In this document: one piece after another, positions 17,222 through 26,051 of the stretch | Layout: the number at the start of each line of letters is the position of its first letter | Numbering within the stretch: position 1 is the stretch's first letter | NCBI GenBank assembly: GCA_900539265.1 | Contig: UQBM01000023.1 | Coordinates: 1-26,836 of the forward strand | DNA: 26,836 nucleotides | Direction: 5' to 3' | DNA from: an uncultured Mollicutes bacterium | GTDB lineage: Bacteria; Bacillota_I; Bacilli_A; ML615J-28; CAG-313 | Program-made: the position numbers and the translations under genes | The notes under the pieces: generated by a model | Databases searched by the model: none | Told to the model about the DNA's origin: nothing | What the model saw: only the letters and a program-made list of their open reading frames with translations

Positions 17222-17250
17222 TTGAAGATTTGCTTTTTTTTTGATATAAT
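17222..17250 (+). promoter_or_regulatory. Promoter of the WG-lipoprotein/dual ABC operon
   Basis: TTGAAG (17222-17227), 17-base spacer containing nine T in a row, TATAAT (17245-17250) with TGA before it. It is divergent from the DarA-like promoter. The spacer homopolymer is a candidate for slippage-based variation in promoter strength. Confidence 0.75.
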
Positions 17251-17276
17251 TATACAATAATAAGGAGATAAATAAA

Positions 17277-18782
17277 ATGTTAAAATTTACTTTTCAAAAA
17301 ATCATAATATTATCAATATTGCTATTGTCTCTTATTACAATTAGTGGTTGTAATAAGAAAAAAACTGCATATTTATCAAACCCTATTGCTATTGTTTACA
17401 AAGATAATATTCCTTATATTATTAATTCGAATAATGAACTTTTTAATTTATCTAAATATGATAGTATTGTTCCGTATTTTGGAGATATTTTAATTGTGAA
17501 AAAAGACAATCATTTTGGCTATATTAGAAATACTGGTGAAGAAATTACTGAATTTATTTATGATGAGGCCTACCCTTTTTCTGAGAATAAGGCTGTTGTT
17601 GCAATTAAAAACAAATTCTACATAATTAATGAAAATGGCGATACTATTTATACATTTGATGATAACATTTCATCGCAAAGTTATTTTTCTAATAATTATT
17701 TAGTTGTTAATCGAGATAATTATCAGGGATATTTAAAATACGATGCAGATAATCATCATTTCTCATATTTAATTGATGAACCTTTAGATGAAAATACCTC
17801 GATTTTAGATTCTAATTTCCAATATGATTATTGCGGTAACTTTTTAAATGGTTATGCTGTTGTGGGAAAAATAAATGAAAATGGTGAATTAAAATATACC
17901 CATATAAATGAGGATGGTAAAAGATTATATAATTTAGAATGGGATTTTGCTAATAATTTTTATGATGGATATGCTGTAGTAGGAAATTATACTGATTATG
18001 AAGTCAAAGTATATTGCAGTAATGTCAATAGAATTGATGAAGAAGCTTCTACTTTCATAACTATTATGGGTTATATGTATGTCTCACCATCAGGTGAATA
18101 TCTTGGTACTAAATCTATTAATGATGATGGAAACGAAATTATAATTCCTAACATTTACGCTTTAGCCAATGATTATTCTGACTCAGTTGCACTTGTTGCC
18201 AATCTTCTTTTTTGGGTGGATACATATCATAATTACCATACATACGACTTTTCAACTAACAAGTTTTTCTATAATTATGACTTTTTAAATGTTCAAGGTA
18301 ATTCTCTTTTTGGAAAACCTCTTAATGCACAAAATAATTGGGGAGGAAATTCTTCTATTTATAATAAAGTCTTTCAACTTGATGACTATTATATAACCAC
18401 TTACTATCGTTCATCTTGGTATGTCAAATATACTCCAGTTGAAGAATTAAACTGGGCTGAACCTTTTTTAGAAATAAAATATGATTTAAAAGAAAATACT
18501 AATAATGATTATTTATTAGAACATTATCCTTGGATTGATGCTTATTTAAAAAATTTTACATCAGGTAATCAAGAACCACTTTATGTTGTCGATAGTGTTG
18601 TAAATCCTTATTATCTTACAGATTTTAAAAAATCTAAATATTTAGATAATAAATTTGTCGCAAGAGCACATGTATATAGTGGTATGGGTGATAGTTGTGG
18701 ATTAATTGCAATATCAACTGTAAATGGAAATTTACAATTATCATATATTATTGCCCCATTATATGAAAATATTATTTTTTAG
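17277..18782 (+). CDS. WG-repeat-like surface lipoprotein
   Basis: 501 residues. A lipoprotein signal peptide with hydrophobic core (9-22) ends in the lipobox ISGC at Cys25. The mature part shows repeated strand-rich units of the WG type: FGYIRNTGEEITEFIYDEAY, FYIINENGDTIYTFDD, and two copies of a D/L-x-GYAVVG unit (FLNGYAVVG, FYDGYAVVG) about 45 residues apart. Aromatic residues, Asn and Asp are abundant. Such repeats form beta-propeller-like domains that usually bind partners; the function is unknown. GGAG lies about nine bases before the ATG. It is the first gene of an operon with two ABC ATPase-permeases (10-base gap), so it is likely their extracytoplasmic partner, anchored on the outer face of the membrane. 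Lipoprotein call is firm; the repeat class is good but not certain. Confidence 0.8.
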   Translation: MLKFTFQKIIILSILLLSLITISGCNKKKTAYLSNPIAIVYKDNIPYIINSNNELFNLSKYDSIVPYFGDILIVKKDNHFGYIRNTGEEITEFIYDEAYPFSENKAVVAIKNKFYIINENGDTIYTFDDNISSQSYFSNNYLVVNRDNYQGYLKYDADNHHFSYLIDEPLDENTSILDSNFQYDYCGNFLNGYAVVGKINENGELKYTHINEDGKRLYNLEWDFANNFYDGYAVVGNYTDYEVKVYCSNVNRIDEEASTFITIMGYMYVSPSGEYLGTKSINDDGNEIIIPNIYALANDYSDSVALVANLLFWVDTYHNYHTYDFSTNKFFYNYDFLNVQGNSLFGKPLNAQNNWGGNSSIYNKVFQLDDYYITTYYRSSWYVKYTPVEELNWAEPFLEIKYDLKENTNNDYLLEHYPWIDAYLKNFTSGNQEPLYVVDSVVNPYYLTDFKKSKYLDNKFVARAHVYSGMGDSCGLIAISTVNGNLQLSYIIAPLYENIIF

Positions 18783-18792
18783 AGGTATTGAA

Positions 18793-21375
18793 ATGATTAG
18801 TTTAAATAATATTAATAAATTCTATAGTTCTGGCACGCAAAAATTTCATGCTTTAAAAAATGTTAATATTGTTTTCCCCGAAAAAGGAATGGTCTTTATT
18901 GTCGGAAAAAGTGGTAGTGGTAAATCCACACTTCTAAATGTTATTGGTGGTATTGATTCATATGACTCTGGAGAATTAGTCATTGATGGTTTGAGTACCA
19001 AAAATTTTTCTAGAAACGATTTTAATTCATATCGTAACTCATATATTGGTTTTATTTTTCAAGAATTTAATGTAATTAAGAATTTGACCGTATTTGAAAA
19101 TATTGCTTTATCTTTACAATTAAAAAATGAAAATATAAAAAACAACTATGATTTAATTATGAACACTATTGAAGTGGTTGGATTAAAAGGGAAAGAAAAA
19201 AGAAAAATGAATCAGCTATCAGGGGGTGAAAGACAGAGAGTTGCTATTGCAAGAGCTCTTGTAAAAAATCCTAAAGTAATTATTGCTGATGAACCAACAG
19301 GAAATCTTGATAAAAATAATCGTGATATTGTAATGGATATTTTAAAAAATTTATCGACAAATCACTTAGTTTTAGTTGTTACACATGATAAATTTCTGTC
19401 AAAAAAATATAGTAATTATGAGATTACTCTAAAGGATGGACAAATAATTAATAATACCTTAGAAAGTATAAATCATTTAAATAAGGAATTATTAGATAAA
19501 AAGACAACCATCGATTTAAATCCGATTCAACCATCTTTTAAAACATCAATCATTCTTTCACTAAAAAGTTTAAAACAAAATCTTATACGTTTTATATTTA
19601 TTATTATCTTCTTTTGTATTTCACTTATTTTTGCTAATACGACAATTAATCTCTATTTTTCAAATGCTACTGCTCAATATTCACGTTTTCAAACCGAATA
19701 TAACAATAAGTATATTACTCTAAGTCGACAACAAACCCTATACAACCAAACTGTTAAAACAGGATTTTTCCAAATTGATACCATTGATTATAAAAATTTG
19801 ATTACTTCATTTGATCAAGATAACAATGAAAATGAACCAAATAAAAATTATCAATATAAAATATATAAAACTTTTAAAAATCCAATTGCTATAAATCAAA
19901 ATCTAGAGGGTAGTTTAGATTTTATTCATTCAGAATCAATTGATAATATCATTGTAATTGAAGATTTAACTGCATTTGAAAAGGATTATAACATAGTGCC
20001 TGTTTATAATACATTACCAAATAGTCAAATGCCAATTAGATGTTATATAACTGATTATATTGCACAATCTCTTATTGCTAACAACTATTTTAATGATGCA
20101 ATTGATGAAGATGAAAATTGGAGTCAATATTTTGCAAATAAAACTATTCAATCAGAAAATTTAAATAATAAAATTTATATTGAAGGAATCATTGAAACTA
20201 ATTTTAATGACTTTATTGATGCAGATTTAGATAATCCAAACATATTTGCTAGTTTTACTGATAATAAAGCTTTTTATAATTCTCTTTTTTTCAATAGTAG
20301 TATTTATGTCAGCACGGAAAATACAAATCAATTTGTTTCCACTAATAATATTAACTATACTTATGATGATTTTATTTATTCTGCATTAAACCAAAATGGT
20401 ATCTTTGACAATATAAAACTTACTAGTTATAATGATACTATTCCTATTGTTAAGGGTAAAAGACCAGAAAAGAAAACATCAGATGATGATTTTGAACAAA
20501 TTGTAATTTCTACAGGCTTATTAGAAAAAGTTTTCAATTATAAATTGGATGAAATAGAATTTAATGAAGATGGTTCGATGGACTATGCCTTATTAAATCC
20601 TGAAACAAATACTGCAGCAACCTTCACTTTTTATGGATATCGAAGAGTAATGGCTAACTTTTCTTGTCAAGTTGTTGGCCTTGTTGAAAATGAAGATCCT
20701 ATAATTTATTTTTGCAATCCAAATGAAACTAATATGTATTATAACTATCTAAAAACTTCTTTTTCTGATTATGATAATTCTTCTAAAAATTTTGGTGGTT
20801 CACTAACTGTTTTAATTAGTGATAGCGAGGAATCTAATATATCACTATATCAAGCATTAAGAGAAAATAATATTACAATTGATAATTTGTCTTACATTAA
20901 ATTACAAGTAGTAAATCAATTTATAAATGATAATTTGATACTGTTTTTAGGTCTATTCTTCGCTCTTTGTGTTTTTAGTATTTTAATGATATTTAATTTC
21001 GTTGTTATAACAATTAAAAATAGTACTAAAGATATTGGTATTTATATGTCACTTGGAATGAATGGATTTAGAATTTCCTTTATCTACTTATTTCAAATTA
21101 TAATTGTTAGTACAATTTCATTTATATTATCATTAATAGGTGCGATTATTTTTCTAAAACTTTTAGATGTTAATTTAAGTACTATAGCATCTAATCTAAT
21201 AAATCAATATTATAATTTAGATATCTTACCAATTGATTTTCAAACTTTTAAGATTACCACAAGTGGTATTATTATTTCATTACTAATCGCCTATATTGTT
21301 CCGGTCTTATCAGTCATAATACCTCTTATCAATTTATCGCTAAAACGACCAATTGATGTGTTAAAGGTTTCTTAG
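18793..21375 (+). CDS. ABC transporter ATPase-permease fusion, MacB/FtsX type (first paralogue)
   Basis: 860 residues from the ATG at 18793, which has AGAGGT just upstream; earlier in-frame starts lie inside the lipoprotein gene. Residues 1-225 form an ABC ATPase: Walker A GKSGSGKST (38-46), Q-loop FIFQEFN, signature LSGGERQR, Walker B VIIADEPTGNLD, switch VVTHD. One membrane helix follows (about 264-286), then an extracytoplasmic domain of about 425 residues rich in Asn, Asp and Tyr, then three helices (about 714-739, 760-788, 824-850) in the FtsX arrangement, with the cytoplasmic KDIGIYMSLGMNG loop. This is the type VII (mechanotransmission) topology: such proteins usually do not move substrate through the membrane but couple ATP to work outside it. 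Likely pairs with the next gene product. Substrate unknown. Confidence 0.88.
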   Translation: MISLNNINKFYSSGTQKFHALKNVNIVFPEKGMVFIVGKSGSGKSTLLNVIGGIDSYDSGELVIDGLSTKNFSRNDFNSYRNSYIGFIFQEFNVIKNLTVFENIALSLQLKNENIKNNYDLIMNTIEVVGLKGKEKRKMNQLSGGERQRVAIARALVKNPKVIIADEPTGNLDKNNRDIVMDILKNLSTNHLVLVVTHDKFLSKKYSNYEITLKDGQIINNTLESINHLNKELLDKKTTIDLNPIQPSFKTSIILSLKSLKQNLIRFIFIIIFFCISLIFANTTINLYFSNATAQYSRFQTEYNNKYITLSRQQTLYNQTVKTGFFQIDTIDYKNLITSFDQDNNENEPNKNYQYKIYKTFKNPIAINQNLEGSLDFIHSESIDNIIVIEDLTAFEKDYNIVPVYNTLPNSQMPIRCYITDYIAQSLIANNYFNDAIDEDENWSQYFANKTIQSENLNNKIYIEGIIETNFNDFIDADLDNPNIFASFTDNKAFYNSLFFNSSIYVSTENTNQFVSTNNINYTYDDFIYSALNQNGIFDNIKLTSYNDTIPIVKGKRPEKKTSDDDFEQIVISTGLLEKVFNYKLDEIEFNEDGSMDYALLNPETNTAATFTFYGYRRVMANFSCQVVGLVENEDPIIYFCNPNETNMYYNYLKTSFSDYDNSSKNFGGSLTVLISDSEESNISLYQALRENNITIDNLSYIKLQVVNQFINDNLILFLGLFFALCVFSILMIFNFVVITIKNSTKDIGIYMSLGMNGFRISFIYLFQIIIVSTISFILSLIGAIIFLKLLDVNLSTIASNLINQYYNLDILPIDFQTFKITTSGIIISLLIAYIVPVLSVIIPLINLSLKRPIDVLKVS

Positions 21376-21387
21376 GAGGTACTTCTA

Positions 21388-23856
21388 ATGATAAAATTAA
21401 TAAACGTTAATAAATATTATCAATCAGGTAACGATAAAGTTCATGTTATTCGTAATTTAAATTATGAATTTCCTGATACAGGACTTGTTTTCATTTTAGG
21501 CCCTAGTGGTTCTGGTAAGTCTACTTTATTAAATTTACTAGGGGGATTAGATAAGCCTGATAGTGGTGAAATTTGGATTGAAAATCGTGAAATATCTTCT
21601 TTTACTAAAAAAGAACATCATTACTATTTAAATAGTTATCTTGGATTTGTTTTTCAAGAATACAATATTTTAAAAGATTTAAATCTTAAGGAAAATATTA
21701 GTCTTTCATTAGAAATTCAAGGAATAAAAACAAAAATAGCAAAAAGAAAAATTAATAAAATTATTGATGAAGTAGAGTTAACTGGCCTTGAAAAGCGTAA
21801 AGTTAGTCAATTATCAGGAGGACAAAAACAAAGAATTGCTATCGCAAGAGCTCTTGTTAAAGAACCTAATCTTATTATAGCGGATGAACCTACTGGTAAT
21901 TTAGATAGCGAAACTAGTAATAAAATTTTTGAACTTTTTAAAAAGTTATCAAAAAATCGATTAATTATAATTGTTACTCACGATGAAGAATCAGCTAATC
22001 TTTATGGTGATGATATTTTAAAAATTGATACCGCAAGCATTGATGTACAAGATGATAATAAAAGCAATGATTCTATTTTAGAAACAACAAATTCTGTCGA
22101 TTTACAATTTAAACATAAATTGATATTGGAAAAAACCAAAATTCCACTTAAAACAATTTTTAAACTTTCTTTTAAAAATATTTGGCAAAAAAAATTAAGA
22201 TATCTTTTAATGTTTATTATAACTATTGTAAGCCTTACTTTTTTAGCCTTTTCAATAGAATTAAATGGTGATAAATTATATCAAAATGTTTATACAACAA
22301 TTAATAATAATGTAAATTATGCAGACATTTATCAACTTAATCCAAATAGCTCAATTAACACTGAAAAAGACTTTTATTCAAAATATAAAAAAGGAGAACT
22401 AATGGATAATGCATATAGTATTATTAAAAGTTTTGCTTCTGATTTAACAATTCATAAATATCAAACGGTTTCAATTAATTATGCTAAATATGGTTTAGAA
22501 AAGGCTAATTTTCTTTATAATGGTACTATAAATACGATAATATATTACGATGAAACTAACACCTATAATTTATTAGCTGGAAAATTACCTAATTCCGATA
22601 AACCTGAAATTCTTATTACTGATTTTATCTTAGATGCTCTTAAACATTTTGGAATTGTAGATTCTAATTCAACAATTTATAGCATTTTGAATAAATATAT
22701 TGATTTAGGATATTCTACTAATTTTAAGATTGTCGGAGTAATTGAAACTAATTATAAAAAATGGATGCATCTTTCTAAATATAAACCTAATTATGTTATT
22801 GATGAATATGATAAATCTATGCAAGGATTTAAGTATGATTATTTAATTATGAATTCAATTATAGTCGGTAATACTTATTATTACTACATTTTAAATGACT
22901 CTTTTCAAAATAATAAAATAAAAATTAATTCATACGAATTAGAGGAAAGTACAATTGTCAGTTATCAAAATCAAGAAATTACAATTGGCAATGCTCCTAT
23001 TAATACTGATGAAATTGTAATACCTCGCATTTATGGTGGTAAAGTTTTTAATATTAATAATTTTGAATATTACTCTGATAGATGGATTTTACAAAATATC
23101 ATAAACACTAGTCCTGCTACTTATGTTGATGTATCGACAAAATTTAATGAAATTCAAACTGATGCCGGAAATTTTGACATAGCCTCAATTGGCAAATTTA
23201 AGGTTGTCGGCTTTACTTCTTCTCGTGACTTTTTGCTATCTAGTGATGGATATAATAACTATAATAATGTCATTCAAAAAGCAAAAAGTAATAATGATCA
23301 AGAAAAAATTGTTGTCGAATTATCAAACAATCCTGCTACCGCTTTAAAACAATTTAATAAATTATATAATAATGATTATCACTTTATTATTGATGTCTTT
23401 AATTATCAAACATATATTGAAAGCTATAATGTTGATCCAATGATTAATTTTGCATCCAAAGGTGGCTTAATCTTCTTTACCATTTTAGCAATCGGTATTA
23501 TGTGGACCATTATTTCAATTGAAATTGTCGATTCACGTAAAGAGATTGGAATTATGCGTTCTATCGGATTAAGTGGAAGTAAAGTTTCCTTAATATTTAT
23601 TATTCAATCTTTATTTATTAATTTATTTGCATATTGCGTATCCATTCCTATTTCTATGAAATTAATTGAATTATATGGTCGTAATATAACCGATCCTTTA
23701 GGAGAAATTAGTTTATCACTATATACTCTTACCTATCGTTCACCAATTATTTTGTTAATATTTACAATAATTGTTACATTTATTTCTACTTTTATTCCAC
23801 TGATAAAAATTATGTCAAAAAAAATTATTAATATAATTAATGAAAGAGATAATTAA
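21388..23856 (+). CDS. ABC transporter ATPase-permease fusion, MacB/FtsX type (second paralogue)
   Basis: 822 residues; AGGAGG overlaps the preceding stop codon and lies eight bases before the ATG. Same build as its neighbour: ABC ATPase with Walker A GPSGSGKST, signature LSGGQKQR, Walker B LIIADEPTGNLD and IVTHD; membrane helix about 271-291; extracytoplasmic domain about 400 residues; three C-terminal helices (about 692-713, 732-757, 786-806) with the FtsX loop RKEIGIMRSIGLSG. Both paralogues carry a GxIETN(F/Y) motif inside the outer domain, which supports descent from a duplication. Both ATPase sites look intact. A heterodimer with two active sites, served by the WG lipoprotein, is the simplest reading. 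Whether it extracts lipoproteins, exports peptides or activates cell-wall enzymes cannot be told. Confidence 0.88.
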   Translation: MIKLINVNKYYQSGNDKVHVIRNLNYEFPDTGLVFILGPSGSGKSTLLNLLGGLDKPDSGEIWIENREISSFTKKEHHYYLNSYLGFVFQEYNILKDLNLKENISLSLEIQGIKTKIAKRKINKIIDEVELTGLEKRKVSQLSGGQKQRIAIARALVKEPNLIIADEPTGNLDSETSNKIFELFKKLSKNRLIIIVTHDEESANLYGDDILKIDTASIDVQDDNKSNDSILETTNSVDLQFKHKLILEKTKIPLKTIFKLSFKNIWQKKLRYLLMFIITIVSLTFLAFSIELNGDKLYQNVYTTINNNVNYADIYQLNPNSSINTEKDFYSKYKKGELMDNAYSIIKSFASDLTIHKYQTVSINYAKYGLEKANFLYNGTINTIIYYDETNTYNLLAGKLPNSDKPEILITDFILDALKHFGIVDSNSTIYSILNKYIDLGYSTNFKIVGVIETNYKKWMHLSKYKPNYVIDEYDKSMQGFKYDYLIMNSIIVGNTYYYYILNDSFQNNKIKINSYELEESTIVSYQNQEITIGNAPINTDEIVIPRIYGGKVFNINNFEYYSDRWILQNIINTSPATYVDVSTKFNEIQTDAGNFDIASIGKFKVVGFTSSRDFLLSSDGYNNYNNVIQKAKSNNDQEKIVVELSNNPATALKQFNKLYNNDYHFIIDVFNYQTYIESYNVDPMINFASKGGLIFFTILAIGIMWTIISIEIVDSRKEIGIMRSIGLSGSKVSLIFIIQSLFINLFAYCVSIPISMKLIELYGRNITDPLGEISLSLYTLTYRSPIILLIFTIIVTFISTFIPLIKIMSKKIINIINERDN

Positions 23857-23905
23857 AAAAGTATTAATCACATTGAAATTTATCAATTAGTGATTAATAC
23901 TTTTT
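23856..23905. terminator. Bidirectional terminator between the ABC operon and the AEC gene
   Basis: A 16-bp perfect stem (core GTATTAATCAC/GTGATTAATAC), with an inner ATTGA/TCAAT extension and T-runs on both strands. It fills nearly the whole gap between the converging stop codons at 23856 and 23909. Confidence 0.93.
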
Positions 23906-23908
23906 ATT

Positions 23909-24964
23909 TTAAAAAATTGGTAACAATAATACTATTCTAACAATTATAAATAAAATAGGGAAAGTGAAAATTGACAAAAGCGTTGATAAGAAACAAACTC
24001 TACTAGATAATTCCATTTCATTATTAAATTTAGAACAATATGTGCTAACAACCGCAGATAATGGTGCTCCAAAGCCAATAACCATTATCATAATTGTATA
24101 CTCATCAAAATTAATAATTTTTAACATTTGTAATAATACTAAAAATAATAATGTCATTATGGGAATCATAATAGTTCTTGCAATTGCGATAAGCCATGAA
24201 TATTTATCCATAAAAGCTTCTTTAATATGAGCTTCTCCTAAAATGCAACCTATTATCATCATAGCAAGAGGAGTTGTTAACTTCTCTGCCGTTGAAATAA
24301 TCATATAAATTCCTGGTAAAGTTTTATCAATTCTAAAAATAGAAAAATATTCATTATTAATATTAACTTTTGGCATTATTTGTTGTGTTATCCATATAAA
24401 CAAACCAATAGCCATAGAAATCATAATTGGATTAAAAAAAATACTTTTTAAAGTAACCTTTATTTTTTCTTTATCAAATTTTAATCTAGAAATGGCGAAA
24501 TAACAATAAATATAAAGAATTAGTCTAAATGATAAAGTCATCATATTAGCAGGTATCATTATTTTTGAATATGAATCACTATATATAGTCTTTAAAACAG
24601 GAATGGAAAAAAATGTTAATTGTCCAACAGCCATAAAAATTGAAATAACAATTCTTTTTGATTTATCTATTTTAAATAAAACAAGATGACCGATAATAAT
24701 AAAAATAATATAAAATACTAAAGAAATGATAAAAACTAAAAAATTATCGATAAAATGTTCACTATTAAACTCTGTCATAAAGGCCGAAAATGCCATTGCG
24801 GGCAAAGCTATTTTTAAAACAATAATCGTTAGAAATTCCTTACCATTATTATTTATAATATTTTTTCTTCTTAAAACAAAACCTATAAAAATAAAACTTA
24901 ATGATGTTAATATTGCACCTATAAAGTTTTCATCTGTTAGTATATCCTTTATTATTTTTATCAT
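23909..24964 (-). CDS. AEC (auxin efflux carrier) family transporter
   Basis: 351 residues from the second ATG (24962-24964), chosen because GGTGA lies five bases before it; the ATG at 24976 has no ribosome site. Ten membrane helices can be drawn in two five-helix halves. Typical AEC features are the N-terminal FIFIGFVLRRKNIINNNGKEFL, VLKIALPAMAFSAF in helix 2, AEKLTTPLAMMIIGCILGE in the middle, and IGFGAPLSAVVSTYCSKF near the end. Bacterial members export or import organic anions such as malate; the substrate here is not evident. The gene stands alone and convergent to the ABC operon. A TATAAT lies about 40 bases upstream (minus strand) without a clear -35. Confidence 0.88.
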   Translation of the reverse strand: MIKIIKDILTDENFIGAILTSLSFIFIGFVLRRKNIINNNGKEFLTIIVLKIALPAMAFSAFMTEFNSEHFIDNFLVFIISLVFYIIFIIIGHLVLFKIDKSKRIVISIFMAVGQLTFFSIPVLKTIYSDSYSKIMIPANMMTLSFRLILYIYCYFAISRLKFDKEKIKVTLKSIFFNPIMISMAIGLFIWITQQIMPKVNINNEYFSIFRIDKTLPGIYMIISTAEKLTTPLAMMIIGCILGEAHIKEAFMDKYSWLIAIARTIMIPIMTLLFLVLLQMLKIINFDEYTIMIMVIGFGAPLSAVVSTYCSKFNNEMELSSRVCFLSTLLSIFTFPILFIIVRIVLLLPIF

Positions 24965-25160
24965 TATTATCACCATATGATTAGTAATTTGTTATAAATT
25001 TTTGTATATCATTATAACATTTTTGTATTTTATGATTCTTTTCTTGTAAATTTTTTAAATTATTATCCAAATATATTGAATTATTTGCTACGTTCTAATT
25101 TATATTATTTTGATACAAAATCTAATCTATATTAAAATGTTTAACTAACTATTTTATTTA

Positions 25161-26051
25161 CTATTGCTTTTTTAGTAATTTTATTTTTTTAGTACTATTT
25201 ATAATCATAAATAAACCAATTGCGATTACTCCTAAACTTACGATGCTTCCAGTTATAATATTCATAGTCAACATTTTGGAGTAACTAGAAAAAGTAGCAA
25301 TCAAGGCCACTTGTAATGATAAAATTGATACAGCCGCATCTGCTAAGTTAATATTTTTAAGCGATTGCCAAATAGGCTGACAATATTTTTGAACCTTAAT
25401 AATATTACATATAGCTATTATTATTTTATAAAAAGTATAAGTAGACACTACATATATTAAAAGGCCTGCGTAAACATGATATTTATTTGAAAATATCATT
25501 TGACCTATTGAAACACCAAGTGCTGGTGTTATAATTAAAAATTCAATCCCTATATTTCGATACGTTTTCCATTTTTCAATTTCATCTATATTAGAATTAT
25601 ATAATTTAGAAATTTTACGATCTTGTTTTATGGCACTATATCTCATAAAACCTAAAATGGAATGATATGCAGAAAGTGAAGCATACCATATTGACTTGCC
25701 TATTATTGCCATAACTCCTTCAAAAATAGCATATGATGCATTAATTATAAATGAAATAATAGTTGATATTGTAATTCGAAAACCATAATCATTTATTAAT
25801 TTTCTTGTAAAAGTATATTTATTTAAAAACCTAATAATAGATTGTTTTATTTGCTTTGAAAAATAAATTAAGGTATAAATTGAATATCCAAAGGTAATTG
25901 CTGTAAGTACATATACTATATTACTAATAGAATCAGAAAAATCTATAATTAATAATAAAATAGAAATGATAACTAAAAAAATAGTTATAAAATATAAAAT
26001 AAATAACAATATTTTGGGTGGGTTAATTAAGTTTTTCCAGATTTTTTTCAT
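25161..26051 (-). CDS. Uncharacterised eight-helix membrane protein
   Basis: 296 residues from the second ATG, which has GAGG ten bases upstream; the first ATG at 26060 is only one base from that GAGG. I count about eight hydrophobic segments covering most of the protein, with a basic N-terminus (KKIWKNLINPPK) and C-terminus (STKKIKLLKKQ), and a charged loop between helices 4 and 5 (KQDRKISKLYNSNIDEIEKWKTYRN). NINLADAAVSILSLQVALIATFS is the most distinctive stretch. I recognise the general look from uncharacterised Bacillota proteins but cannot assign a family or function. No terminator is visible after it. A TATAAT-like box occurs about 35 bases upstream on the minus strand. Confidence 0.75.
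   Translation of the reverse strand: MKKIWKNLINPPKILLFILYFITIFLVIISILLLIIDFSDSISNIVYVLTAITFGYSIYTLIYFSKQIKQSIIRFLNKYTFTRKLINDYGFRITISTIISFIINASYAIFEGVMAIIGKSIWYASLSAYHSILGFMRYSAIKQDRKISKLYNSNIDEIEKWKTYRNIGIEFLIITPALGVSIGQMIFSNKYHVYAGLLIYVVSTYTFYKIIIAICNIIKVQKYCQPIWQSLKNINLADAAVSILSLQVALIATFSSYSKMLTMNIITGSIVSLGVIAIGLFMIINSTKKIKLLKKQ

Noticed and set aside
187..26051. Use of genetic code 4 (TGA as Trp).
   Set aside because: All conserved genes run full length with TGG at conserved Trp positions and need no TGA read-through.
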